In this document: positions 27,120-35,659 of the stretch, one piece after another | Numbering within the stretch: position 1 is the first letter of the stretch | Layout: the number at the start of each line of letters is the position of its first letter | Assembly: GCA_002304445.1 (NCBI GenBank) | Contig: NEVA01000002.1 | Span: 186,001-250,000 of the forward strand | Reading direction: 5' to 3' | DNA: 64,000 nucleotides | Source: Opitutia bacterium Tous-C4FEB | GTDB lineage: Bacteria; Verrucomicrobiota; Verrucomicrobiia; Opitutales; Opitutaceae | Translations under genes and position numbers: made by a program | The notes under the pieces: generated by a model | Seen by the model: only the letters and a program-made list of their open reading frames with translations | Database searches by the model: none | Told to the model about the DNA's origin: nothing

Positions 27120-27187
27120 CCCTCGAAAACGAGGGCGCGGGAGTGATCAAAGGTACAGAGGTAAAGGGTGCGACTTTTGCGCGTCAA
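27120..27187 (-). promoter_or_regulatory. Candidate rpmF promoter and leader hairpin
   Basis: On the minus strand TTGACG (27187-27182) is followed after 17 bases by TTACCT. Further downstream, a perfect hairpin CCCTCG-TTTT-CGAGGG (27135-27120) sits 28 bases before the rpmF ATG. There is no T tract after the hairpin, so it is not a terminator; an RNA-level control site in the leader is possible. Confidence 0.4.
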
Positions 27188-27196
27188 GCGCACTTA

Positions 27197-28198
27197 TCAA
27201 AGCCGATCAAGAGCGAGCAACACGGCGAGGGCGGCGGCCAGCACCAACCGATACCACGCGAACGCCGCGAGACCGTGGCGGGTGAGCCAGCCCACCAAAA
27301 AGCGCACCGAAAGCGCGGCTGTGACGGCCGCCACGGTCGCGCCGAGCAGCACGTTGGACCAGCCAAATACCTGAATCATCGCCGCGCCCCCCTTGTAGCT
27401 TTTATAGACGGTGGCGGCGGTCAGGGTCACGAAGCCCAAGAGGAAACTGAATTCGGCAGCGCGGCGCGGATCAAGGCCGGCGAAATAACCGCCCACGATC
27501 GTGGTCATTGAGCGGCTCGTGCCAGGCCACAGGGCCAGGCATTGGAGCGCGCCGATGCCCGCGGCTTGTTTCGGCGTCAGCTCGGCGGGTGGCGCGGCGC
27601 GGTTGGCATGTTTTCGGCGCCATGATTCGGCGAAAAACATCAAGCCGGCGCCCGCAACCAACGCGACGATCACGGCAGGAATCGAAAAGAGATGGGCATC
27701 AATCCAGCCGTGGAGCCAAAAGCCGAGTCCGGCGGCGGGAAGAAAGGCAATCAGCAGGTTGATCAGCAGGCGGCGTCCGGCCGGATCGCGGCCGAGCAGT
27801 CCCCGGAGCATGGCGATGAGTTGCGTCCAATATAAAATACCGACGGCGGCGATGGCGCCGAATTGGATCACGACGACATAGGTGTCGGCGGCTTGTTTGA
27901 TCGTGAGCGGGACACCCTGGGGATACTGCGGGGAGGGGGCGCGGTAATAAAGCGGCCGGCCATCGGTGCCGAGTAGTGGTTCTTCGGCTTCCAAGCCCAA
28001 AAAGTGATTGGCGATGATTAGGTGGCCGGTCGAGGAAACCGGGAGAAACTCGGTCACGCCTTCAACCAACCCAAGGACGAGGGCATCGGCGACACTGAGC
28101 TCGGCGGCGGGCGCGGAGGCTGAGGACGCAGGCTTGGGGCTCTCGGCCGCAGCGACGGGGAGCAAGAGAAGGGTGAGGGCGGCGAGGAGCGGGCGCAC
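27197..28198 (-). CDS. uppP: Undecaprenyl-diphosphatase with N-terminal extension
   Basis: 333 residues, about 60 longer than typical UppP/BacA. Active-site blocks are EGVTEFLPVSSTGHL (46-60) and PGTSRSMTTIVGGYFAGLDP. It recycles undecaprenyl pyrophosphate, the lipid carrier for peptidoglycan and LPS, in the inner membrane. The first 18 residues look like a cleavable signal peptide (LLAALTLLLLPVAAAES), followed by a Ser/Ala/Pro linker. There is also an insert of about 30 residues after the first active-site block (LGTDGRPLYYRAPSPQYPQG). It lies 104 bases upstream of rpmF on the same strand. Confidence 0.93.
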   Translation of the reverse strand: MRPLLAALTLLLLPVAAAESPKPASSASAPAAELSVADALVLGLVEGVTEFLPVSSTGHLIIANHFLGLEAEEPLLGTDGRPLYYRAPSPQYPQGVPLTIKQAADTYVVVIQFGAIAAVGILYWTQLIAMLRGLLGRDPAGRRLLINLLIAFLPAAGLGFWLHGWIDAHLFSIPAVIVALVAGAGLMFFAESWRRKHANRAAPPAELTPKQAAGIGALQCLALWPGTSRSMTTIVGGYFAGLDPRRAAEFSFLLGFVTLTAATVYKSYKGGAAMIQVFGWSNVLLGATVAAVTAALSVRFLVGWLTRHGLAAFAWYRLVLAAALAVLLALDRL

Positions 28199-28276
28199 CA
28201 GTCCTTGGTTTCAAGGTTGGTGGCATGGCGCAATTTTATTTGCGACCGGCGCTGGCCTTCGCTCTCTCGAAGTCGC

Positions 28277-29323
28277 ATGACCGACCTTGCCACGCTTACC
28301 GACTTGCTGATTGCCCGGCAGGATTTGTCGACCGAGGACGCCGGAGCCGCGGCGACGGCTTTGGCCTCGCCTGAGGTGTCCGACGAAGTGAAGGCGGCGT
28401 TTCTCACGGCACTGTCGGCCAAAGGGGAATCGGTCGCTGAGTTGGCGGCATTTGCTCGGGCGTTTCGGGCGCGGGCGGTTGATCCCGAAGTGGGCGCATG
28501 GTCGGCGCAGGCGATCGATATCGTGGGCACCGGCGGGGACCATGCCGGCGGATTCAATATTTCCAGTCTCGTGGTCCTCGTGCTGGCGTCGGCGGGTGTG
28601 CCCGTGATGAAGCACGGGAACCGTGGGATAACGTCCAAGTGCGGCAGTGCCGATCTGCTTGCGGGCCTGGGCGTGGATCTCGCGGCGTCTCCGGAAAAAC
28701 TGCGACGTGCGCTGGCCGAGCTCGGTTTTGTTTTCTTTTTCGCGCCGAACTATCATCCCGCGTTCAAGAACATCGGGCCGGTGCGCAAGGCACTCGCGGC
28801 GCGCGGGCAACGCTCGGTCTTCAATATCCTTGGGCCGCTGATCAACCCCGGGCGGCCGGCGCATGTGTTGATGGGCGTGTTCGCCGAGGCTTGGGTGCCC
28901 AAGCTGGCCGGGGCGCTGGACGCGCTTGATTGCACGGCCGGGCTGGTGGCGCACGGGGTGATCGGGCCGACGGGCGGCATCGATGAACTCACGACGGCGA
29001 CGACGAACCGCGTGCGCGGTGCGGGTCGGCTGCGGGCCATCGATACGAATTGGACCGCAAGTGATTTCGGGTTGGCGCAGGCGCCGTTTGTCGAACTTCA
29101 GGGCGGCGATCTGGCAACGAATCTCGCGTTGACCGACGCCGTGCTGGCCGGACGTGGCCCGGTGGGCCTGGTCGAGACGATCGCGTTGAACGCGGCGGTG
29201 GGGCTGTGGCTCACGGGTAAAATAGCGGAAGTAAAGGACGGCATCGATGCCGCCCGAGACTTGCTGCTCGGCGGCGCGGTAAAGGCCAAGATTGCGGCGA
29301 CGCGGGAGTTTTACCGCGCATGA
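28277..29323 (+). CDS. trpD: Anthranilate phosphoribosyltransferase
   Basis: 348 residues from ATG 28277 (the frame is open from 28205). The PRPP-binding block is DIVGTGGDHAGGFNIS; the KHGNRGITSKCGSADLL and RSVFNILGPLINP blocks follow. It transfers phosphoribose to anthranilate in tryptophan synthesis. No other trp gene is nearby. Its stop overlaps the glmM start (ATGA), giving an unusual pairing of amino-acid and cell-wall precursor enzymes. It is divergent from uppP. Confidence 0.95.
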   Translation: MTDLATLTDLLIARQDLSTEDAGAAATALASPEVSDEVKAAFLTALSAKGESVAELAAFARAFRARAVDPEVGAWSAQAIDIVGTGGDHAGGFNISSLVVLVLASAGVPVMKHGNRGITSKCGSADLLAGLGVDLAASPEKLRRALAELGFVFFFAPNYHPAFKNIGPVRKALAARGQRSVFNILGPLINPGRPAHVLMGVFAEAWVPKLAGALDALDCTAGLVAHGVIGPTGGIDELTTATTNRVRGAGRLRAIDTNWTASDFGLAQAPFVELQGGDLATNLALTDAVLAGRGPVGLVETIALNAAVGLWLTGKIAEVKDGIDAARDLLLGGAVKAKIAATREFYRA

Positions 29324-30660
29324 AACGCATCTATTTTGGCACCGACGGAATTCGTGGCGAATTTGGCGGGCCGGTAATCAACCCGGAGTTCGCGGCGCGC
29401 TTGGGCGCGGCGGTGGGGCGCTGGCTGCGCGCGCAGGCCCAAGTAAGCGGGGGGGCGGTTTTGATCGGACGCGATACGCGCGCTTCGGGGGTGGTGTTGA
29501 TGGAGGCGTTGGCGGCAGGTTTGGCCACGGCCGGATGGACTGCGGTCGATCTTGGGGTGTTGCCAACTCCGGCGGTGTCGCGGGCGGTCAGGGCGGACGG
29601 GGCCGCGCTCGGCGTCATGATTACGGCCTCGCACAATCCCGCCGAGGACAACGGTATCAAATTTTTTAACGGGACCGGCGTGAAATTGACCGACGTGCAG
29701 GAGTCCGAGATCGAGCAGCTAATTTCGACGGAGCCGGTCGCCGTCGTTGCGGGGCCGTTGCCTTTGGGTGAGGCCTTGAAGAGTTATGCGATGGCGGCGA
29801 ACGCCCTGCTCCCGGCGGGCGCGCTCCGGGGCTGGAAGATCGTGTTGGACACGGCCAACGGCGCCACGTGCGGATCGAGCCCGTGGGTGTTGAAAGAACT
29901 CGGAGCAGAGGTCGCCGGAATCGGCGACCGGCCTGATGGGACGAACATTAATGAGGGCGTCGGCAGCGAGCATCCGGAGCCGTTGGCGGCACGCGTGGTG
30001 GCGGAGGGCGCCCGGCTCGGGATCGCCCATGATGGGGATGGTGACCGTTGTGCGTTGTGCGACGAAAACGGCGGGGTGCTCGACGGTGATGAAATTCTCA
30101 CGATCCTTGCGACCCACGGGCTCGCCCACGGGCGGTTGGTGAAAAAAATTCTGGTGGCGACCGTGCAGAGCAATCTGGGCTTAGATGCGGCGATCGCGGC
30201 GGCGGGCGGCACGGTGCGGCGGTCGGCGGTGGGCGACCGTTATGTGATCGAAGAGATGCTGGCGTGTGGTGCGACGCTCGGGGGCGAATCCTCGGGGCAC
30301 GTCATTTGCCTGGAGAACGCGGCAACGGGCGACGGCTTGGTGGCAGCGTTAAAGGTGATTGAGGTGATGCGGGCGACCGGCAAGCCGCTGTCGGAGTTGC
30401 GCCGCGTGTTGCGAAAATTTCCGCAAATGACGGCGGCGTTGAAGGTGAAGACAAAGACTCCGCTGGAGAATCTGTCCGGCTTGCAGGCGGTGATGGCGGC
30501 GCTTGCGGGCGAGTTGGGGGCCGAGGGCCGTTTGCTGGTGCGTTATTCCGGCACGGAGGCTAAGCTGCGGCTCTTGGTCGAAGGCCCGACAAATGATATC
30601 GTCCGATCGGCGCTGGCGCGGCTGGAAACGGCGGTGCGGGCCGAGTTGACGGTGATTTAG
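29320..30660 (+). CDS. glmM: Phosphoglucosamine mutase
   Basis: 446 residues. The start KRIYFGTDGIRGEFG, phosphoserine S104 in ITASHNPAEDNGIKFF, metal loop DGDGDRCA and C-terminal phosphate loop RYSGTEAKLRLL are all present. It converts glucosamine-6-phosphate to glucosamine-1-phosphate for UDP-GlcNAc. It overlaps trpD by 4 bases. Confidence 0.97.
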   Translation: MKRIYFGTDGIRGEFGGPVINPEFAARLGAAVGRWLRAQAQVSGGAVLIGRDTRASGVVLMEALAAGLATAGWTAVDLGVLPTPAVSRAVRADGAALGVMITASHNPAEDNGIKFFNGTGVKLTDVQESEIEQLISTEPVAVVAGPLPLGEALKSYAMAANALLPAGALRGWKIVLDTANGATCGSSPWVLKELGAEVAGIGDRPDGTNINEGVGSEHPEPLAARVVAEGARLGIAHDGDGDRCALCDENGGVLDGDEILTILATHGLAHGRLVKKILVATVQSNLGLDAAIAAAGGTVRRSAVGDRYVIEEMLACGATLGGESSGHVICLENAATGDGLVAALKVIEVMRATGKPLSELRRVLRKFPQMTAALKVKTKTPLENLSGLQAVMAALAGELGAEGRLLVRYSGTEAKLRLLVEGPTNDIVRSALARLETAVRAELTVI

Positions 30661-30668
30661 CTCTAGCG

Positions 30669-30697
30669 TTGACGCGGTTCGGAGCCGGAGCTGAGTT
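30669..30697 (+). promoter_or_regulatory. Candidate promoter of the TPR gene
   Basis: TTGACG at 30669-30674, a 17-base spacer and TGAGTT at 30692-30697, six bases before the ATG at 30704. The layout resembles that before rpmJ and implies a leaderless or nearly leaderless mRNA. The -10 is weak. Confidence 0.35.
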
Positions 30698-30703
30698 GAG
30701 TCG

Positions 30704-32059
30704 ATGCCCGAAATCGCCGTTACCTCGCTCGATCCCCGTCACCAGAAACTCATCGATAACGCCCGCATTGCGTTGGAGCGCGGGCAGCTCGACTACACGC
30801 TCGACGCCTGCACGCAGGTGCTGAAGACGGCCCCGGGCTGCCTGCCGGTCCGACGGCTGCAACGGGCGGCACAGCTGCGCGATTTTAAATCGAAAAACAA
30901 ATTCATGGCCAAGGCGATGGGTGGTTTTTCGACCGCGCCCTTCATGTTTGGCGGCGGCAAGAAAGAGCCGGCCAAGGTGCTGGAAACGGCGGAGGGAATG
31001 TTGGCCAAAGATCCGACCAGCGTGCCGGCCTTGAAACTGCTGGCCGAGGCGGCGGGCGGTCTTGGTTTGTTGGAGACGGTGGCGTTTGCGCTTGATGCGG
31101 TGCGCGAGATCGAGCCCGACAACCGAGCGAACTTGCTCGCGCTCGGTGAGGCCTGGATCACGGCAGGCAAGCCGGCGGAAGCGTTGAAAGCCGCGGACGC
31201 GATCTTGAGGACGAAGCCGGCGGACGCAGACGCGCAGAATTTGATGCGCAAGGCGTCGATCGCGCAGACCGTGACCAAAGGCAATTGGGACGGGCAGGGG
31301 AATTTCCGCGACAAACTGCGCGACGAGGCGCAGGCGGTATCGCTCGAACAGGCGGCCAAAGTCGTAACAGCGGGAGACATGGCGCAGCGCCTCGTGGACG
31401 AAGCGAAGGCACGCGTGCAGGCGGAGCCGACGAATCTGAATCATTACCGCGCCGTCGCGCAGGCGTATCGGCAACTGGGCCGGAGTGACGAGGCGCTCGT
31501 CTGGGTGCGCAAAGCGCGGGCATTGCCGAACGGCGCGGTGGATCCGACGTTGGAAAAGGAAGAGTCGGAGTTGCAGACCGCGCTGCTTGAGGCGCGGGTG
31601 AAGGCCGAGTCGGGCGACGGTCTCGCGGCCGCGCAGGCGGAACTGGCGGCGTGGCGGCTCACGGAAGCCAAGCGCACGGTCGAGCGTTACCCCAATGACT
31701 TCCCGGCGCGATTGGCGCTGGGCGAACTGCTGCTGGCGAGCGGACAACTGGACGCGGCGCTCGCGCAATTTCAGCAGGCGCAGAAAGGGCCGCAGGTGCG
31801 GGTCGCGGCGCTGGTGGGACTCGGGCGGGGATTCCGCGCGAAGAAGATCTACGATCTCGCGGTCATGCAGTTCAATTCGGCGAAGACCGACCTCACCGCG
31901 ATGGACGACACGAAAAAAGAAGTCATTTACGAGCTCGGCAGTTGTTATGAAGCGATGGGCAAGCCCGAGGAGGCCATCGCCGAGTTTAAGGCGATCTACG
32001 GCGAAGACATCGGCTACCGCGATGTCGCCGATAAGATCACGGCGTTCTACTCAAAGTGA
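30704..32059 (+). CDS. Cytoplasmic tetratricopeptide-repeat protein
   Basis: 451 residues, no signal peptide or membrane segment. TPR-like helical pairs run along the chain: IALERGQLDYTLDACTQVLK (18-37), LGEAWITAGKPAEALKAADA, YRAVAQAYRQLGRSDEALVW, LGELLLASGQLDAALAQFQQ and LGSCYEAMGKPEEAIAEFKA. A Gly/Phe/Lys-rich insert lies near residues 66-88 (KFMAKAMGGFSTAPFMFGGG). It probably acts as a protein scaffold; no enzyme domain is seen. Its stop overlaps the convergent EamA-family gene by 9 bases. Confidence 0.8.
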   Translation: MPEIAVTSLDPRHQKLIDNARIALERGQLDYTLDACTQVLKTAPGCLPVRRLQRAAQLRDFKSKNKFMAKAMGGFSTAPFMFGGGKKEPAKVLETAEGMLAKDPTSVPALKLLAEAAGGLGLLETVAFALDAVREIEPDNRANLLALGEAWITAGKPAEALKAADAILRTKPADADAQNLMRKASIAQTVTKGNWDGQGNFRDKLRDEAQAVSLEQAAKVVTAGDMAQRLVDEAKARVQAEPTNLNHYRAVAQAYRQLGRSDEALVWVRKARALPNGAVDPTLEKEESELQTALLEARVKAESGDGLAAAQAELAAWRLTEAKRTVERYPNDFPARLALGELLLASGQLDAALAQFQQAQKGPQVRVAALVGLGRGFRAKKIYDLAVMQFNSAKTDLTAMDDTKKEVIYELGSCYEAMGKPEEAIAEFKAIYGEDIGYRDVADKITAFYSK

Positions 32060-32911
32060 GGAGCGCCGGGGCGGTCGCCGCTCCGCGAGCCAGACGGCGA
32101 GACCCAGTAGGACGCCGCCGATCGCAAGGCGGGTGAGATCGGCGGTTTCGCCAAAAACGAGCAGCGAGACGGCGACTGCGAGAGGGATTTTCGCGTTGTT
32201 CATGACCGCAAGCGTGCCGGCGGGGACGCGGGTCGCGCCGATATTCCAGAGGAAGAAACCGAGCCCGGAAGCGATGAGCCCGAGGTAGAGTAGAATTGCG
32301 AGATTGGGCGGGGTGAGGGGCAAGGCGGCAAAGTCCGTGCGGGCGAGTGAGACGGGCAGGGTCAGGGCAAATGCGCCCAGATAGACCAGCGCGAAAACAT
32401 CGCGGTCGCGTAGCTCGGGCCGGGTCGAGCGGAGTCGGCGGTAGAGTACCTGTCCGAGGGCAAAGGCGAGGTTGGAGAGTTGGATCAGGACCACGCCGGT
32501 AAACGTGCCGGCGGTGGGCGCCGATTTCACGACGATGGCGGCACCGCCGAGGACCGCGAGCAAGGCGGCTCCTAGGGCTGGACCGCGGAGCGTGCGGTCA
32601 AAGGCGTCGGCAAGCAGCGTGACGAAGATCGGGGTAGTGAGGGTAAAAACGGCGACCTCGTGGCTCTTCAGAAAGCGGAAGCTCTCGTTGTAGGCGAGAT
32701 ACATGAGCCCGAATTGGAGTGCGCCGATGCCGGCGAGGGCGAAGGCGGTGCGTGGAGCGATGCCGCGAAGGCGAAGAAATGGCAGGAAAACGAGGAGCGC
32801 GAGACCGAGCCGCGCGGCGGAGATGAAGGCTCCGTCAAAGCCGGCGGTCAGGTGCTTAATGAGCCCGAAGGAAAATGCCCAAAGAAGGGAGACTAACAGA
32901 AGCAGGGGCAT
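32051..32911 (-). CDS. EamA/DMT-family transporter
   Basis: 286 residues with ten hydrophobic segments and two EamA repeats, as in RhaT/YdcZ-type drug/metabolite transporters. Landmarks are LLWAFSFGLIKHL at the start, GLMYLAYNESFRFLKSHEVAVFTLT, and the second repeat ending GFFLWNIGATRVPAGTLAVMNN (family P/G pattern). The substrate cannot be inferred. It is convergent with the TPR gene and lies 54 bases upstream of the ABC permease start side on the same strand order. Confidence 0.85.
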   Translation of the reverse strand: MPLLLLVSLLWAFSFGLIKHLTAGFDGAFISAARLGLALLVFLPFLRLRGIAPRTAFALAGIGALQFGLMYLAYNESFRFLKSHEVAVFTLTTPIFVTLLADAFDRTLRGPALGAALLAVLGGAAIVVKSAPTAGTFTGVVLIQLSNLAFALGQVLYRRLRSTRPELRDRDVFALVYLGAFALTLPVSLARTDFAALPLTPPNLAILLYLGLIASGLGFFLWNIGATRVPAGTLAVMNNAKIPLAVAVSLLVFGETADLTRLAIGGVLLGLAVWLAERRPPRRSSL

Positions 32912-32965
32912 GGCTGGAGTCAGCGGGTCGGAGGTATTGTCCGAAGGCCGGGCGCAGAAGGAAAC

Positions 32966-34660
32966 TCACACCCTGAAAATCGCCCCAAGCTTTTTGCCGA
33001 GCAGCAAGCTCATGCCGACGATGGTCACACCCAGAAACACCATCGCCCAGACGCCGAGGGCGCTGGCGATGAATTTGCCATCACCGAGCAATTGGAAGAG
33101 CTCCATGATCGCCTTGGTGATCGGATAAAACGCCTGTTTTTGCGCGAGGATGAGCGAGTCGCTGACCTCCAGCATCGCAAAGGCGAAAGCGAGCAGGCCT
33201 CCGGCAATCAGGTTGGCGGCGATGAGCGGGAGCGTGATCTTGATGACGGACTTGAGGGGCGGGCAACCGAGGTTTTGCGCGGCTTCTTCGAGGGTTTCGC
33301 TCGTTTGCTGGAAGCCGGCGGCGGCGGACCGGACGACGTAGGGCAGACGGCGAACGGAATAGGCGACGATCAACAAAATCGTGGGGTCGACGACCGGATT
33401 CAGGAACGAGAAAAACTTTCCCTCTTGCGACATCGCAAGGTAGCCGAAGGCCAAAACCAGGCCGGGCACGGCGAGGGGCAGCATCGCGAGAAAATCGAGA
33501 ATCTGCCGCCCGGCGATTTTCGAACGCACCACGACGTAGGCGATGGCGATGCCCAGAATGACGTCGATCAGCGTGGAGATACTGGCGAATTTCAGGCTGT
33601 TCGCGATGGCGGGCACGGTGAGGTCGTGGCCGAGGGCGATGGCGAAGTTTTCGAGAGTGTAATACTGCGGCAGGACGGTGCCATACCAGTCTTGGGAGAA
33701 CGCGACGAGGGCGACGCCGAAGTGGGGGAGGACAGCGATGAACGTGACGCCGCCAAACAGCGCGGTGCAGAGCAAGGCTTGGGGCAAGGGTAGGCGCCTA
33801 GGCCCGCCGGCGCTCGTGGCCTTGGCCATCATCGCGTGGCCGGCCCGGCCGAAAAGGCCCTTGCCGATCGCGTAGAGCGTGATCGAGGCGAAGAGCATCA
33901 CGGCGACGAGAGCGAAGGGCGCGGGGTTGGCGCCGATGTCCTTGAGGCCGTAGAAAATTTGGACGCTGGTGACCTGCGCGTAGTCGAACACCAGGGGCGT
34001 GCCGAGCTCGGTGAACGCCCAAATGAAGACGATGGTGCCACCGGCGAAGAGGCCGGGCTTAATGAGCGGGAGAGTAATTTTCCAAAAACGGCGGAAGCCG
34101 GTGCAGCCAAGATTCTCGGCGGCTTCCTCCATCGCGGGATCGATGTTGGCGAGGGCGGCGACGGCGTTGAGGTAAATGATCGGGTAGAGCGTGAGCGCCT
34201 CGACGATGGCGATGCCCCAGAACTGGTTCGCGGCGAACCAATCGAAGGTCCACCCGGGCGGGCGGAGGTTGAGCTCGATGAGGAGGGCGTTGAGAGCGCC
34301 GTATTGGCCGAAAATCTGTTTGATCCCGATCGCGCCGACAAAGGGCGGCAGAATCATCGGGATCAGCACGAGCGAGCCGAGCAGAGTTTTCCCGGGGAAG
34401 AGAAAGCGGTCGCTGATAAAGGCGAGCGGCAGGGCGATCGCCATGGCGAAGGTGGTCGCCGCGCACGCGAGGAAGAAGGAATTGCGCAGACCGCCGAGGT
34501 AGGTGGGGTCGGACAGAATGGTCGCGAGGTAGGCGAAGGTGAGTCGACCGTCGGCATCGATGAATCCGCCGCGGAGAATCTGGTAAATCGGCCAGATGAA
34601 AAACGCCGCGAAGAACACGGCGGTGAACCCAAAAACGACTCGGGCAAAAGTCTGCGACAT
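32966..34660 (-). CDS. Fused two-domain ABC permease (Fe3+-type, FbpB-like)
   Basis: 564 residues with about twelve membrane helices arranged as two BPD-permease domains. Each half has an EAA loop: EEAAENLGCTGFRRFWKITL in the first and LEEAAQNLGCPPLKSVIKIT in the second. This fused form occurs in Fe3+ (FbpB/SfuB) and thiamine importers. No ATPase or binding protein is adjacent. The FbpC-like ATPase and binding protein at 19.7-22.4 kb lack a permease, so together they would make one complete importer. Confidence 0.9.
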   Translation of the reverse strand: MSQTFARVVFGFTAVFFAAFFIWPIYQILRGGFIDADGRLTFAYLATILSDPTYLGGLRNSFFLACAATTFAMAIALPLAFISDRFLFPGKTLLGSLVLIPMILPPFVGAIGIKQIFGQYGALNALLIELNLRPPGWTFDWFAANQFWGIAIVEALTLYPIIYLNAVAALANIDPAMEEAAENLGCTGFRRFWKITLPLIKPGLFAGGTIVFIWAFTELGTPLVFDYAQVTSVQIFYGLKDIGANPAPFALVAVMLFASITLYAIGKGLFGRAGHAMMAKATSAGGPRRLPLPQALLCTALFGGVTFIAVLPHFGVALVAFSQDWYGTVLPQYYTLENFAIALGHDLTVPAIANSLKFASISTLIDVILGIAIAYVVVRSKIAGRQILDFLAMLPLAVPGLVLAFGYLAMSQEGKFFSFLNPVVDPTILLIVAYSVRRLPYVVRSAAAGFQQTSETLEEAAQNLGCPPLKSVIKITLPLIAANLIAGGLLAFAFAMLEVSDSLILAQKQAFYPITKAIMELFQLLGDGKFIASALGVWAMVFLGVTIVGMSLLLGKKLGAIFRV

Positions 34661-34780
34661 CGGCGGCGAGACTGCGAGGACCGCGCAAAGGGCGGCAAGG
34701 CGGAAGTGCCTTTTGCGGAGCTAGGGCGCTGCATCTCAACGCCTCTCGACGCGAAATGCGGCAAGGCCGTCGGTCACGTC

Positions 34781-35659
34781 TTACGTGATAGATGGGACTT
34801 CGTCGTGGGGCTCGGGGGCGGAGGCAGGGGCGGGGCGCCGGCGGAGGAGGCCGCGACGCGGGGCGAACAGGAGGGCCGTGAAAAAGACCAGGGTTTGCAC
34901 GAGCACGATGCAGGCGGCCGGGGCACCGTCGATAAAGTAGCTCACGTAGATGCCGGCGAGCGCGGAGCCGACGGCCACAACGACGGCTATGATGATCATA
35001 CGGTCGAAGCGTTGCGTGAGCAGTTGGGCGGTTGCTCCTGGCGTGATCAGGACGGCGATCACCAGAATCAGCCCCACGGCTTTCATGGCGGCGACGATGG
35101 CGAGCGAAAGCAGGATAAGCAGCAAGTAGGTGAGGCCGCGCACGGATTTGCCAAGAGCGCGGGCGTGCGAGGGATCGAAGCAGACCAAGAGTAGATCGCG
35201 GCGGAGGGTGAGCATCACGGCGAGCACCGCGGCCGAAAGAGCGCCGGTTTCCCAAAGTTGCGCGGCGGAGATCCCGAGGATGTTCCCGAAGAGGATGTGG
35301 TCGAGGTGAAGGTCAGAGGGCGTTTTCGAAAACAGGACGAGGCCAAACGCGAAGAGCCCGGTGAACACGACGCCCATGACGGTATCTTCCTTGATGCGGC
35401 TGTTGGCCTTTATCCATCCGGTCGCGACCGCGCAGAAAAGCCCGCTTGCAAACGCCCCGATGGCGAGCGGGATGCCGGCGATATACGCGAGCACCACGCC
35501 GGGAAGGACCGCATGAGAAATCGCGTCGCCCATCAGTGACCAACCGCGCAAAACCAGAAAGCACGAGAGCACCGCACCCACCGCGCCGATGATCGCGCCG
35601 ATGGCCAAGGCTTGCTGCATGAAGCCGAAACGCAGGGGCTCGACGAGGTGCTCGATCAT
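34781..35659 (-). CDS. Metal ABC transporter permease 2 (Mn/Fe/Zn family)
   Basis: 292 residues from ATG 35659; the open frame continues upstream but belongs to the previous gene. It has about eight to nine helices with the ABC-3 family blocks GWSLMGDAISHAVLPGVVLAY, HLDHILFGNILGIS, CFDPSHARALG and VGLILVIAVLITPGATAQL (each in parts). It is paralogous to the preceding permease. The ATG overlaps its stop by 4 bases. The pair would form the heterodimeric channel of a TroCD/SitCD-type importer. Confidence 0.9.
   Translation of the reverse strand: MIEHLVEPLRFGFMQQALAIGAIIGAVGAVLSCFLVLRGWSLMGDAISHAVLPGVVLAYIAGIPLAIGAFASGLFCAVATGWIKANSRIKEDTVMGVVFTGLFAFGLVLFSKTPSDLHLDHILFGNILGISAAQLWETGALSAAVLAVMLTLRRDLLLVCFDPSHARALGKSVRGLTYLLLILLSLAIVAAMKAVGLILVIAVLITPGATAQLLTQRFDRMIIIAVVVAVGSALAGIYVSYFIDGAPAACIVLVQTLVFFTALLFAPRRGLLRRRPAPASAPEPHDEVPSIT

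Noticed and set aside
34774-34788. Hairpin TCACGT-CTT-ACGTGA at the end of the manganese permease operon
   Set aside because: The stem is only 6 bp, overlaps the stop codon and has no T tract in either direction, so I do not call a terminator.
33836-35194. 452-codon plus-strand frame opposite the permease genes
   Set aside because: Its translation is Gly/Glu/Asp/Arg-rich with no motif, while both minus-strand permeases are unambiguous.
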